NCBI RefSeq assembly: GCF_002259605.1
Contig: NZ_MWWR01000007.1
Span: forward strand, 62,001-126,000
DNA: 64,000 bases
Source: Pseudoscardovia radai
Lineage (GTDB): Bacteria; Actinomycetota; Actinomycetes; Actinomycetales; Bifidobacteriaceae
Reading direction: 5' to 3'
Made by a program: the position numbers and the translations under genes. This document shows positions 15,760 through 24,552 of the stretch, one piece after another. Numbering within the stretch: the first letter of the stretch is position 1; each line of letters starts with the position of its first letter. The notes beneath the pieces were generated by a model. It was given only the letters and a program-made list of their open reading frames with translations, searched no databases and was not told the origin of the DNA.

Positions 15760-16386
15760 ATGACTATCAATTTCGACACCCCCGCCAACGGCAAGCTCTC
15801 CCGTGAGGACGTCGCCGCACTGAAGCAGCAGTTCCGCGACGCGCGCGCCAAGCATGGTTTCGTCACCACCGACACCGATTTCTTCGCACCCGCCGTGCAT
15901 GAGTGGATGGACGCCATCGAGAACGGCGGCATCCTCACCACCGACGCCGCCGCCCGCATCTTCGCCGGCACCCGCGTCACCCTCTCCATGCGCGACGCGA
16001 TGCTCGTCGCCGTCCTGTCAGACGCGGACGAGGCCGACACCATAGAAATCGCGGGCAACCCCCACGACTCGAAGAGCGTGGGCCGCGTGTTCGACGCCCT
16101 GAACAAGGTGTTCCGCGACCCGTCCGCCCTCCCCGACACCACGAAGTGCGGGAACGCCCTCGACGCCATCGCCGACCTGCTTGGCAACGCCACGGAGGCA
16201 TGCGACGCCGCCCACCTCCACGCGGTCACCGCCTACATCAAGTGGTGGCTCGGCGACATCGACGCCGCAGGCAAGGAGGCGGCGCGCGCCCTCGAAACCG
16301 ACAACGGCTGCAGCCTTGCGCAAATCATCATGACCGCCCACGAGTTCGACGTGACGCCCGCATGGCGCACCACGATGGGCGTCTAG
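15760..16386 (+). CDS. DUF4192-family protein
   Basis: 208 residues, Asp/Ala-rich and soluble. The C-terminal half (AHLHAVTAYIKWWLGDIDAAGKE, then ALETDNGCSLAQII) matches the end of actinobacterial DUF4192 proteins, which carry a tetratricopeptide-like helical repeat. The N-terminal half is shorter than in chromosomal members. The family has no established function and is common on actinobacterial plasmids and conjugative elements beside ssb, as here. AAGAGAG lies before the ATG, with a strong promoter upstream. Confidence 0.7.
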   Translation: MTINFDTPANGKLSREDVAALKQQFRDARAKHGFVTTDTDFFAPAVHEWMDAIENGGILTTDAAARIFAGTRVTLSMRDAMLVAVLSDADEADTIEIAGNPHDSKSVGRVFDALNKVFRDPSALPDTTKCGNALDAIADLLGNATEACDAAHLHAVTAYIKWWLGDIDAAGKEAARALETDNGCSLAQIIMTAHEFDVTPAWRTTMGV

Positions 16387-16394
16387 CCCGGCCC

Positions 16395-16421
16395 GGCGGC
16401 GGGGCCAGACGCCCCGCCGCC
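16395..16421 (+). terminator. GC-rich hairpin after the DUF4192 gene
   Basis: An 11-bp perfect stem GGCGGCGGGGC / GCCCCGCCGCC with a five-base loop lies nine bases after the stop codon, followed by CACCTTTCGC. It could attenuate rather than stop transcription into ssb. Confidence 0.55.
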
Positions 16422-16496
16422 ACCTTTCGCCCACGCGAAACCGCATGACGAAACCCGCCTGGCACGAGGCCAGCCCCGTGCCAGGCGGCGACCACG

Positions 16497-16540
16497 TGGG
16501 GCTGGCGGATTCCCCGCAAGCGGGAAATCCGCCAGCCCCA
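16497..16540. repeat. Inverted repeat upstream of ssb
   Basis: A roughly 19-bp imperfect inverted repeat (TGGGGCTGGCGGATT... with ...AATCCGCCAGCCCCA) follows a smaller CTGGCACG / CGTGCCAG hairpin at about 16460-16485. Both sit 100-180 bp before the ssb start. They may be part of a replication or regulatory region, but I see no iterons. Confidence 0.6.
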
Positions 16541-16640
16541 CCCACCACCCGACGCCCCAGCCCGTCCGAGTCTCACGCCGCCGCCGCACGACCACGGCAC
16601 ACTGATACCACACAGCAAACCACCCCCGGAAGGACCACCC

Positions 16641-17192
16641 ATGACCGAAACATCACCCCAGCCCAGCGCAGCCGGGCTTGCCGCATGCACATTCCGCGCG
16701 GGCAACCTCACCAAGGACCCCGTCATCAGGAGCTTCCCCGACGGCAACAGCGCCGCCTACCTACGCATCGCCTACACCGACGCCGACGGGCAGACACGAT
16801 ACGTGTCGGCTGAAGTCCGCCGCCGCAACCTCGAATGGCTCGAACGCCAGAACCTGCGCAAGGGCTCGTTCGTCATCGCCATCGGCCGCGAACACGAACG
16901 GTACAACGACTACCGAGGCGAAGACGAAACCATCCTCCGCGTCAGCCTTATGGCCTGCCACACATCATGGGACCGCACGCCCGAAGACGCACACACCGGA
17001 AGCGCCCCGCGCCCCCAGACGAAACACCCGGATGATAACGAGCCGGCGAAAACCGGCGCGTTCATCGACGGCGACTTCACCGGCAGTGACTACGACACCA
17101 CCGGACGTCTCAAGCCCGAAACGCCCACAACCGAGACCCCAGACCCCAACCCCTACGGCGACGAATGGTTCGACGCCGCCCCCGAATACTGA
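16641..17192 (+). CDS. ssb: Single-stranded DNA-binding protein
   Basis: 183 residues. Residues 12-112 form an OB-fold of the SSB type (CTFRAGNLTKDPVIRSF..., then YVSAEVRRRNLEWLERQNLRKGSFVIAIG), followed by a Pro/Thr-rich linker. The tail ends DEWFDAAPEY, acidic but without the canonical DDDIPF tip used to recruit host repair proteins. It should coat the transferred single strand during conjugation or rolling-circle replication of the element. GGAAGGA precedes the ATG. Confidence 0.85.
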   Translation: MTETSPQPSAAGLAACTFRAGNLTKDPVIRSFPDGNSAAYLRIAYTDADGQTRYVSAEVRRRNLEWLERQNLRKGSFVIAIGREHERYNDYRGEDETILRVSLMACHTSWDRTPEDAHTGSAPRPQTKHPDDNEPAKTGAFIDGDFTGSDYDTTGRLKPETPTTETPDPNPYGDEWFDAAPEY

Positions 17193-17236
17193 CGCCACGG
17201 CGACAAGCAAACAGCGCCGACCGGATGCCGCCGACC

Positions 17237-17289
17237 GGCAAGGGGCGCCCGCGCCCTCCCCGACAGGGAGGGGACGGGCGCCCCTTGCC
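17237..17289. terminator. Large hairpin between convergent genes
   Basis: A 15-bp perfect outer stem (GGCAAGGGGCGCCCG, 17237-17251, with its complement at 17275-17289) encloses an inner CCCTCCC / GGGAGGG stem. It lies between ssb and the convergent gene at 17307, so it probably ends both transcripts. Confidence 0.75.
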
Positions 17290-17306
17290 ATGTCACGCGG
17301 AACCGC

Positions 17307-17699
17307 TCACAATCCCCCGCCGCATTGCACGGCATACGGGGATTCCACGCATTCCGTAGCCCGCGGACCCGGCATCGCGCCACCCTGCGCAGCCCCGGAC
17401 GGCATCGCATCGTCACCGCCCATATCACCCGCGCTCGTATCGGACGGCGCAGCGAAGATCAGCGCCGCCTCCCCACCGGGAACGTCACCGACGCCCTCCA
17501 ACACGCCGAGTACGTCGCGCCGCGCTTTGCCCGATTCGGCGACGCGACGGCGCAACGCGTCAAGCGCCGCCCGGTAGTCGAGGAACGCCGAGACGATTCC
17601 TTCCGTGACCCTCATGTCGCGTTCGTATTCACGGCGCTTGGCCTCCATCGCTTTCTTCACGAGTGCAGCGCGGCGCCTCTGCATATCGGTCTTTGCCAT
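17307..17699 (-). CDS. Small coiled-coil protein of the mobilisation region
   Basis: 130 residues from ATG 17699, chosen for the AAGGAG just upstream. A longer frame to 17945 would cross the intergenic inverted repeat. Residues 1-75 form a highly basic/acidic helix (MAKTDMQRRRAALVKKAMEA) followed by a second helix, and the last 50 residues are Gly/Ala/Pro-rich and likely disordered. It is divergent from the mobC-relaxase operon across the proposed oriT. A relaxosome accessory or regulatory role is possible, but no family is recognised. Confidence 0.6.
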   Translation of the reverse strand: MAKTDMQRRRAALVKKAMEAKRREYERDMRVTEGIVSAFLDYRAALDALRRRVAESGKARRDVLGVLEGVGDVPGGEAALIFAAPSDTSAGDMGGDDAMPSGAAQGGAMPGPRATECVESPYAVQCGGGL

Positions 17700-17760
17700 A
17701 CGTTCTCCTTCCCATTGGTTGCGGATGGTTTCCAAGGCTATGGGCGCCACGCCGTTCCGC

Positions 17761-17814
17761 GGTGAGACATCGGCCGGCCGGATACCGGTGGAGGGAATTC
17801 GCTGATGTCTCACC
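17761..17814. other. oriT: Candidate origin of transfer (oriT)
   Basis: The perfect 11-bp inverted repeat GGTGAGACATC / GATGTCTCACC is separated by 32 bp containing CCGGCCGGATACCGGTGG. It sits in the 190-bp divergent gap immediately before the mobC-relaxase genes, where MobP/MobQ-type systems keep their oriT. The nick site cannot be read from sequence alone. Confidence 0.5.
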
Positions 17815-17891
17815 CGCCGCGCCACTCCGTCCCCCACAATGGCGGCAGCAGGAACCACGGTTCGCCCCCCTACCCGAAAGGAGGCCACGAC

Positions 17892-18089
17892 ATGGACACG
17901 GCCGGACGCCATAACGGAATGCCGGAAAACGCCGGAACGGCACACCTCGAAACAGGAAACGGAAAATTCGTAGCAAGCAACGCGAGTGAGGCCTCACTCG
18001 CTGCTTGCCCCGGCACATGCGTGCCGGGGACGGCGGGACACCCGGACCCGATACCCGCGCCCCGCCGGAAGACGGGAGGCGGGCGATGA
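17892..18089 (+). CDS. Small ORF leading the mobilisation operon
   Basis: Sixty-five residues, Gly/Pro/Thr-rich, without recognisable fold. The case for translation is an excellent AAAGGAGG ribosome-binding site eight bases before ATG 17892 and an ATGA overlap between its stop and the start of mobC. It may mainly serve to couple translation into mobC. An earlier ATG at 17805 has no ribosome-binding site. Confidence 0.5.
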   Translation: MDTAGRHNGMPENAGTAHLETGNGKFVASNASEASLAACPGTCVPGTAGHPDPIPAPRRKTGGGR

Positions 18090-18460
18090 GCTGGCGCGAC
18101 GGCCGCAGCCGGCCCGTGGTGCGCAAGGTCTACTTCACGGAGCAGGAATGGGGCAAGGCCTGCGCCCTGTGGCGCGCGGGCGGAGGGCACCGGACGTTCT
18201 CCGCACATGCGCGGGAGCTGCTCATGTGGGGCTCCGTGCGCCGCGTCGTCATCCCCGCCGACACCGACCGCCTCGCGCATGAGGTCGCCAGAATCGGCGT
18301 GAACGTCAACCAGGTGGCGCACCGCGTGAACGCGCGGGGTCATCGGGAGCCCGGCGACGTGCAGGAGATGGAGTCGCTGCTGCGCGAGGCCGTCGGAATC
18401 CTCTCACGCATCTGCAAGGACGCGCAGGACAGGATCGATGGCTCAGGATGGCAGTCGTGA
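18086..18460 (+). CDS. mobC: MobC-like relaxosome accessory protein
   Basis: 124 residues from ATG 18086. The RKVYFTEQEWGKACALWRAG segment and the IGVNVNQVAHRVNARG motif are characteristic of bacterial mobilisation proteins of the MobC type. These carry a ribbon-helix-helix-like DNA-binding part and help the relaxase melt oriT. A C-terminal helix follows. The start overlaps the preceding small ORF (ATGA) and the end overlaps the relaxase start by 13 bp. The start at 18005 seen in the longer frame lacks a ribosome-binding site and would run through the upstream gene. Confidence 0.85.
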   Translation: MSWRDGRSRPVVRKVYFTEQEWGKACALWRAGGGHRTFSAHARELLMWGSVRRVVIPADTDRLAHEVARIGVNVNQVAHRVNARGHREPGDVQEMESLLREAVGILSRICKDAQDRIDGSGWQS

Positions 18461-19884
18461 AGATGGGCAAGGTCAAGGCCACGCTGAACCTGTCCGTGCG
18501 CTACATCGTCAACGGAGCGAAGACACAGGGCGGCCAGCTCGTGACAGCGTCGTGGAACCCCGGCGAGGGCGACCCCGAGAAGCTCGCCCGGCAGATGCTC
18601 GACACGCTCGCGCATGGCAGGAACGCGCCACGCAAGGGCTCGGTGCTCGCCTACCACGTCATCCAGAGCTTCAGCCCCGACGACCCTGTGACGCCCGAAC
18701 GGGCGCACTCCCTGGGCGTGGAGCTCATGGAACGCATCGCGCCGGGACACCGGTTCGTCATCGCCACGCACACCGACCGCGAGCACATCCACAACCACGT
18801 CATCCTATGCCCGACCGACCCGGCGACCGGACGGCACATGCGCCTGACACGCCGTTCGATCCTTCAGTGGCGCGACGTGTCCGACGATCTGTGCCGCAGG
18901 GAGGGGCTGAGCGTCATAGAACGCTCCATCGAACGGCGCCATGGCTGCAGCTTCGCCGAAATCTACGCCAGCGCGAAAGGCGTCGGCGTCAAGTCGTCCA
19001 TGCGCCAAGCAATCGACATCGCCGCGCAGAACGCGCGCGACTTCCCCACCTTCGCCGCCCTGTTGGGCGCGGCGGGCATGCGCGTCACGGTGCGCGGCCA
19101 GCACATCGTGTACGAGGACGCGGCAAGCGGACTCAGGGTGCGCGACTCGCGCCTGGGGATGGCATACATGCAGGACACGGTGATGGCACGCATGGGCCGG
19201 TGCGCCGTGAGCCAGATCAGCTTCGACACGTCGATGATCAGGGAGCAGGGCGACGGGCATGCCGTCGTGTGGCTGCCGGGCACGCGGCGCCGCCAGTGCA
19301 TCAGCGTGCCCATGCGGTGCGTCATCAAGGACGGGCGCACATGGCGCGCGTTCCTGCCGACGAACGAACCGCAGACCGTGCTGTCGAAGGACGGCGCGTA
19401 CCTGTGCACCGTGGCGACGGAAGACCTGTATGCGCATTTCAAACGCCCCGAGGCGCTGCTCGAACGCATGGCGGCGGACTCATGGCGGACGATTCCCGCA
19501 GGCCGCACCGAGGCAGAGCGTGAGGCGTGGATGCGGCAGGCGAGGAAGCTCGACAGGCTGCGCGACGACGTGCGCGGACTCGACACCGCGATCCGCGCGA
19601 CTGACGGCAGCAGCCCTCTGGCTGACGCGATGGAGGGGCTCGAAGATGACATCCGCCGTGCGCGCGCCGGGCTGCAGGCGCAGCTCATAGCCAACGACGA
19701 GTGCATCGCCGAGGGGCGTCCGCCCGACGCGGACGGCCTCGCCGCGCTCGAATCGCGCGAACGCGAGATTGAGGCGATGCAACGGGATCTGGGCGACCTG
19801 AGGCGGGCGCACGCGCGCCATGCCGGGACGCCCCATAAGGAAACACAAGCCCGCCGGGCGGGAGGAAAGGACAGGACAAGATGA
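18448..19884 (+). CDS. Relaxase (MobA/VirD2-like nuclease)
   Basis: 478 residues. The N-terminal 230 residues form the relaxase/mobilisation nuclease domain, with the metal-binding HUH-type motif HTDREHIHNH near residue 108 and the candidate nucleophile Tyr19 in the LSVRYIVNGAK segment. The C-terminal half is helical and charged (coiled coil around 350-450). It should nick oriT, stay covalently bound to the 5' end and pilot the strand to the VirD4 coupling protein. It overlaps mobC upstream and the next gene by ATGA, so translation is coupled. Confidence 0.93.
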   Translation: MAVVKMGKVKATLNLSVRYIVNGAKTQGGQLVTASWNPGEGDPEKLARQMLDTLAHGRNAPRKGSVLAYHVIQSFSPDDPVTPERAHSLGVELMERIAPGHRFVIATHTDREHIHNHVILCPTDPATGRHMRLTRRSILQWRDVSDDLCRREGLSVIERSIERRHGCSFAEIYASAKGVGVKSSMRQAIDIAAQNARDFPTFAALLGAAGMRVTVRGQHIVYEDAASGLRVRDSRLGMAYMQDTVMARMGRCAVSQISFDTSMIREQGDGHAVVWLPGTRRRQCISVPMRCVIKDGRTWRAFLPTNEPQTVLSKDGAYLCTVATEDLYAHFKRPEALLERMAADSWRTIPAGRTEAEREAWMRQARKLDRLRDDVRGLDTAIRATDGSSPLADAMEGLEDDIRRARAGLQAQLIANDECIAEGRPPDADGLAALESREREIEAMQRDLGDLRRAHARHAGTPHKETQARRAGGKDRTR

Positions 19885-20972
19885 TCTCCGAAGAAGGAGT
19901 GGCCGACGGCTTCGCCACGCAGGCGATGGGCCAGGCCGCGAACGGACTGGGCGGTGTCGCCCTGGGGATGGCGCAGATCGTGACATGCGTGCTCTCCCTT
20001 GGCGCAAAAGGCATCGAAGCGCTGTGGCTGCGCCATGTGGACAAGCCCCTGAGCGGGCAAGTGGACCTGCGCCGCCTGTATGGCACCGGGCAGGACCTGC
20101 ACCCGCTCACCGGTCTGAGCGACAGGACGCTCGACGCGATCAAGACGACGCTCGACAGGAGCGGCGTCGCCTACGCCCTCCAGGACATCGGCGCGGGCGA
20201 GCACGGCATCGTGTTCCAGGGCAAGGACCTCGATTACGTCCGCACCACGGTAAAGGCACTCGAACGGCAGCTCGGGCAGAAGATCGACATGCCGTCGCTG
20301 GAGGCGCCCCTCGTGCAGGACCAAAAGAAGGCCGCGCCGCAGACGCCCACCGCATCCGCGCAGACGGCGGAGCAACCAGCGCCGGATGCGGAGCGGCCGA
20401 CACCTGAACCGGCGGCGGAGCAAGAGGCACCCACGCAGACGACCGCCACGAAGCCCGCAGCAGAAAAGACGGACACCGCCAACACGCCCGCCGGACAGAC
20501 GACAACCGAGCAGAACCACGCCGAACAGTCCCCCGCCGAACAGTCGCAAAAGGAGCGCGGGCGAGAACAGCCGGGAAAGCCGACGCAAGACGCGCCCGCG
20601 AACGCCGAAACGCAGTCGCGGCAGAGCCGCACGCAACGGCAGGAGCAACGCCGTCAGGCGCAGGAGTCCGGCGAAGGACGCGCCACGAGGGCACAGGCGG
20701 ACGCGCCGCCCACTCCCTCTCCCCTGGCACCTGCCGCAGCCGCAGCGGTGCCGGTCGTGGGCGCGGCGATCCATTCCGCCGCGGCGGAACGCTCCACGCC
20801 TGCGGTCGACAGCCTCGCGGACAGCATTGAGAACCCCGCGTCCAAGCCGAAAAGGAGCACCGCCGACATCCTCGACGCGGTGCGCCGAACCGTCAAGGAA
20901 CGCATGGCCGGGGATGCCGCCCGCAATGCAACGGAGCGCAGCAGGAAGCAGCCGAGGAAGGGAGCGCGATGA
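19881..20972 (+). CDS. Conjugation accessory protein (DUF3801/PcfB-like N-terminus)
   Basis: 363 residues. Residues 1-145 form a helical domain followed by a mixed fold (VDLRRLYGTGQDLHPLTGL..., YALQDIGAGEHGIVFQGKD) that resembles the DUF3801/PcfB accessory proteins found before VirD4 genes in Gram-positive conjugative elements. Residues 150-310 are a long Pro/Ala/Thr/Gln-rich linker, and the end is a basic helix. There is no signal peptide. Its ATGA overlaps with both neighbours place it in the mobilisation operon, probably linking relaxosome and coupling protein. The family assignment is tentative. Confidence 0.6.
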   Translation: MISEEGVADGFATQAMGQAANGLGGVALGMAQIVTCVLSLGAKGIEALWLRHVDKPLSGQVDLRRLYGTGQDLHPLTGLSDRTLDAIKTTLDRSGVAYALQDIGAGEHGIVFQGKDLDYVRTTVKALERQLGQKIDMPSLEAPLVQDQKKAAPQTPTASAQTAEQPAPDAERPTPEPAAEQEAPTQTTATKPAAEKTDTANTPAGQTTTEQNHAEQSPAEQSQKERGREQPGKPTQDAPANAETQSRQSRTQRQEQRRQAQESGEGRATRAQADAPPTPSPLAPAAAAAVPVVGAAIHSAAAERSTPAVDSLADSIENPASKPKRSTADILDAVRRTVKERMAGDAARNATERSRKQPRKGAR

Positions 20973-21361
20973 GCGGGCGGGACGGCGCCGTGGAGGAAGG
21001 CACGGCCGCCGCGCGGAACGGAAGCACGCCGGAAGCGCCGGCGATAGACGAGCGCCGGGACGGCGACACGATCTTCGTGTTCGGCCACGTCACCGGCGTC
21101 CCGCGCATCGTCACGCTACGCGACGGAAGCCGCCTGTGGGTCGCCGCAGTGACGCCCGAGGGCGCACAGGACTCCGTCGAGCTGCGGGCGTCCGGGCGAA
21201 CCGCCGAGTACCTCATCGACCGAGATCCCGGCGACGGTGGCCGCATCTTCGCCGTGGGACTCGCCAGGCACGACGCCCGCCAGCCCGAGGACGTCGGCTG
21301 GTACGTGGCGCTCCAGGCGGCCGCCACCGGCACGTCGGCGGATTGGCGCGGGCAAGGATGA
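20969..21361 (+). CDS. Hypothetical protein of the mobilisation operon
   Basis: 130 residues. After a disordered start (1-30) comes a compact beta-rich domain (DTIFVFGHVTGVPRIVTLRDG...GWYVALQAAA). No signal peptide or membrane span is visible. It overlaps its upstream and downstream neighbours by ATGA, so it is translated with the relaxase and coupling protein. Function is unknown. Confidence 0.65.
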   Translation: MSGRDGAVEEGTAAARNGSTPEAPAIDERRDGDTIFVFGHVTGVPRIVTLRDGSRLWVAAVTPEGAQDSVELRASGRTAEYLIDRDPGDGGRIFAVGLARHDARQPEDVGWYVALQAAATGTSADWRGQG

Positions 21362-21759
21362 CCCGCAGTCCCGACATGATCGTGACGGCCGACCCGGACG
21401 GCATCGACGCCGGGTCGGCCGGCGCGGTGCGCATCGTCGGCACCGGAACGGGACTGGGCCGCCTCGTCGCCGCCATGTGCGGAGGCGAGGCGGCCATCCG
21501 CTGGCACGACGCTCCCCTCGTGCGCATCCGCCCCGCCGCCACGCAGAGCACAACGCGACCCACGCAGCCGACTCAGCCCACGGCACCACCATCGGGAACC
21601 CGCCCCAGGACTGCGGCGCAGTTCCTCGACGCCATCCGGCACGTCGCCACCAAACGCCGCGCCTCCGCCGACGGCGGGAGCGCGGACGAATGCGCCAATG
21701 GAGGCATACGCCGTGCAAACGACACCCGCAACAGCCGCGAAGGGAAGACACGAGAATGA
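21358..21759 (+). CDS. Hypothetical protein of the mobilisation operon
   Basis: 133 residues starting at the ATG that overlaps the previous stop. Residues 1-60 look beta-rich (MIVTADPDGIDAGSAGAVRI), followed by a Pro/Thr/Gln linker and a basic C-terminal helix (TAAQFLDAIRHVATKRRA). The same C-terminal motif, ADILDAVRR, occurs at the end of the 19881 protein, suggesting a shared docking helix. It overlaps the VirD4 gene by ATGA. No family is recognised. Confidence 0.6.
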   Translation: MTRSPDMIVTADPDGIDAGSAGAVRIVGTGTGLGRLVAAMCGGEAAIRWHDAPLVRIRPAATQSTTRPTQPTQPTAPPSGTRPRTAAQFLDAIRHVATKRRASADGGSADECANGGIRRANDTRNSREGKTRE

Positions 21760-23579
21760 AGACCCGAGCCGAATCGACCAAGGGAGCCAACAAGACACCC
21801 GCCATCGTCATGACGGCGCTTGCCTGCCTCGCGGCATGGTGGGTGTTCGACCTCACCGCAGCCCAGATCCGAACCGACCATGAATCCGGCGCGGACATGG
21901 GCTACATCGTGGAGCACATGTTCGACCGTCTTGAGAACGCGCCGTTCAGCCCCAGCTTCGCCAAGGCGGACGCTGCGTGGGGCTTCGCCGGAATCGCGCT
22001 CGTCGCGCTGTTCCTGCTCTACCGGTGGGCAAGCCGCAAGAAGATGCGCGACGGCGAGGAGAACGGGTCGGCCGAATGGGGCTCCCGCAAAGACATCGCC
22101 ACGTTCGTCGACAAGACGTCCGCACGGAACCTGCTCATGACGCGCACCGAGCGTCTCTCGCTCGACACCCGCAAGACGCTCAGGAACCTCAACGCTCTCG
22201 TCATCGGCTCGTCCGGCTCGGGCAAAACCAGGTACTACATCATGCCCAACATGCGGCAGATGAGCATGAACTACGTCGTCACCGACCCCAAGGGCGAGCT
22301 GTGCGCCGAGATGCGCAGGCCGCTGGAGGACGCGGGGTACATGGTTCACGCGCTCGACCTGAAGTCCATGTCGCACTCCGGCCATTTCAACCCCCTGCGC
22401 TACATCGACGCGGAGCACCCCGAGAAATCCATCCGCGAGCTCACGGAGAACATCATCGTCAACACCACCGCGGAGAACGCTCGGGACGACAGCTTCTGGG
22501 GCGCGGCGGAGCGCACGCTGCTCACCGCGCTCATCGCCTGGGTGTACTTTACCCGCTGGCACGCGGACGGCTGGGACGACGAAACCGGCATCGGGGCACA
22601 CGAGCCGAGCCTCAACGACGTGACCGACCTCCTGGAGCTCATGGACGCCTACGAGAAGGACGACACGAGCAAGAGCCCCGTGGACATCCTCATGGAATCC
22701 GCGCAGGACGTGTATGACAAGGCCGCCGAATCGGAATGGGCCGGATGCGACGACGATGCCAGGCGCGTGCTGGAGGGCATACGGTTCGCCCTGCGCTGCT
22801 ACCGGCGCTACAGTCAGGGCGCAGGGGAAACGAAGAAAAGCATCATCATCTCCCTCGGCGTCCGGCTCAGCCCGCTGAGCATCCACGAGGTGCGCGAGAT
22901 CCTCGCCGATGACACCATCCACATTGACGAGCTTGACGCCGGCAAGAGCGCGGTGTTCCTCATATTGTCCGACACCGACGCCACGTTCAACTTCCTCGCC
23001 GCCGTGTTCTACCAGTGTCTCTTCCAGACCACCGTCAGGCAGGCCGACGCCAACCCCGAGCAACGTCTGAACCGCGAGATGCACTGCTTCCTTGACGAGT
23101 TCGCCAACATCGGCAAAATCCCAGCCTTCCCGACACTCATCGCCACCATTCGCTCACGCGGCATCTCGGCCAGCATCGTGGTGCAGAACCTCGCCCAGCT
23201 CAAGGCGCTGTACAAGGAGCAGTGGGAGACCATCGCCGGAAACTGCGATTCCACGCTGTTCCTCGGTGGCAACGAGGAGACCACCACGAAGTGGATCAGC
23301 GACCGCCTGGGCAAACAGACCATCGACACCCGCACCACCAGCCAGTCCAAAGGACAGACCGGCGGATTCACCATCAATTACCAGCGCACGGGGCGAGAGC
23401 TCATGACCCCGGACGAACTCGGCGTCATCCCCAGCGACGAATGCGTGTACCTGCTACGCGGCGTGGCGCCGTTCTTGTCGAGGAAGATCGGCGGGGACGA
23501 AGGGTGTGGAAGGTCGATAGAGCGCAGTAGGGCGATTCGCAGCGATGCGCCAACGACGCGTTTCACCCAGCAGGAATAG
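21756..23579 (+). CDS. VirD4/TraG-type coupling protein
   Basis: 607 residues from ATG 21756. Two N-terminal membrane spans (about 15-35 and 70-90) precede the ATPase. Walker A GSSGSGKT lies near residue 151 and the Walker B/Q-loop stretch FLDEFANIGKIP near 445. The protein should pump the relaxosome into the mating channel. Homology to the family appears to stop at LLRGVAPFLSRK. The last 30 residues (from IGGDEGCGRSIE) look foreign, and AT-richer cargo starts immediately after. The original tail may have been replaced at this junction. Confidence 0.92.
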   Translation: MKTRAESTKGANKTPAIVMTALACLAAWWVFDLTAAQIRTDHESGADMGYIVEHMFDRLENAPFSPSFAKADAAWGFAGIALVALFLLYRWASRKKMRDGEENGSAEWGSRKDIATFVDKTSARNLLMTRTERLSLDTRKTLRNLNALVIGSSGSGKTRYYIMPNMRQMSMNYVVTDPKGELCAEMRRPLEDAGYMVHALDLKSMSHSGHFNPLRYIDAEHPEKSIRELTENIIVNTTAENARDDSFWGAAERTLLTALIAWVYFTRWHADGWDDETGIGAHEPSLNDVTDLLELMDAYEKDDTSKSPVDILMESAQDVYDKAAESEWAGCDDDARRVLEGIRFALRCYRRYSQGAGETKKSIIISLGVRLSPLSIHEVREILADDTIHIDELDAGKSAVFLILSDTDATFNFLAAVFYQCLFQTTVRQADANPEQRLNREMHCFLDEFANIGKIPAFPTLIATIRSRGISASIVVQNLAQLKALYKEQWETIAGNCDSTLFLGGNEETTTKWISDRLGKQTIDTRTTSQSKGQTGGFTINYQRTGRELMTPDELGVIPSDECVYLLRGVAPFLSRKIGGDEGCGRSIERSRAIRSDAPTTRFTQQE

Positions 23580-23767
23580 AGCACTCCAGTATTTTCTTGT
23601 CCAAGCGAACGGCTGGAAGCGCCCCTTACGACATGTCTATACACATCAAAACGGCCACACCAGCGTTGTACTTCAGACACTGGAAACATGACTATTCCGC
23701 GACGGAGAGCGGACGGGAGGTTGGCGTGGAGAGCGACAGTGCAACACCCGCCACACCAACCTTCTCG

Positions 23768-24535
23768 CTATTTCTTACGAGACGCAAGTACTTCCCTGCT
23801 TGCCTCTTCCCGAATAGTGTCGACAGCGTTTCTCAGCTCGTCCGGTGGCAGAACATCCAGTCGGCGCGTGGACATTGCGAGCAGAAGATCGCGACCGACG
23901 GCTTTCGCCAGCGCCGACTGGGGTGTGCTTCTGTCTTTCTGCATCGAGTCAAGGACCGCCCAGAGCACTTCGCTATTCTGTCCGACAGAACGATCAAAGA
24001 GCTGGAGCCACCGATCTTCCACTTCGAAGATCCAGCGCGTATACGCATAAGGATCCTGCTTTTCACGGCTCAATACATGTTCGCACGAATCATCTATCGT
24101 GAGCTCCGCCGCCCACCACAGTCGAGCTATTCCATGCCTAACAAGGTTTCCTCGGTTCGGCTCGATTGGCAACAACCAACGATCCTTGACTCGCTGTCTC
24201 CAGTTCCCTGATTTTCCGGGATTCCAACGTTCCAGCATATATTGACGACACGTGTTGAATGCCAGGTAGGTCCAAAGCCCAGGAATTGTTGCGTTTACTC
24301 TATCGATGGCTCCCACCGCAGTGAACAGTGCGATAGCGTTATTGCCATCGGCGTCGCTCGCAGAAAGAGGTGAATCAAGTTCTATCGCATCCCTGTCAAG
24401 CAGATAATGGTCATCATTCGACAGCTCATCGACGGAAGCAAGATAGTCCTCGAACGTATCGCATTCCTTAAGTTTGAGACGGAGCAATGTGACGGCGTCC
24501 TTATTGAATTGTTTCTTGCATGTAGTGTCATTCAT
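23768..24535 (-). CDS. DUF6339-like protein of the GHKL cluster
   Basis: 255 residues, helical, with the motif NLVRHGIARLWWAAE near residues 140-155 and WIFEVEDRWLQLFDRSV further on. I associate this RLWW motif with DUF6339, a family often found near MORC-like ATPase restriction clusters. No nuclease motif is visible. It is the last gene of a four-gene operon reading left from 27585, 17 bp after its neighbour. It may sense or bind DNA ends for the ATPase, but that is a guess. Confidence 0.65.
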   Translation of the reverse strand: MNDTTCKKQFNKDAVTLLRLKLKECDTFEDYLASVDELSNDDHYLLDRDAIELDSPLSASDADGNNAIALFTAVGAIDRVNATIPGLWTYLAFNTCRQYMLERWNPGKSGNWRQRVKDRWLLPIEPNRGNLVRHGIARLWWAAELTIDDSCEHVLSREKQDPYAYTRWIFEVEDRWLQLFDRSVGQNSEVLWAVLDSMQKDRSTPQSALAKAVGRDLLLAMSTRRLDVLPPDELRNAVDTIREEASREVLASRKK

Positions 24536-24552
24536 GATTCCTCCTCGTTACC

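Noticed and set aside
18963-20774. 603-codon minus-strand frame over the relaxase region
   Set aside because: An Arg/Gly/Leu-rich product typical of an antisense frame in GC-rich DNA, while the plus strand has clear conjugation motifs.
21573-23084. 503-codon minus-strand frame over the VirD4 gene
   Set aside because: Antisense of a well-supported ATPase gene, with no domain visible.
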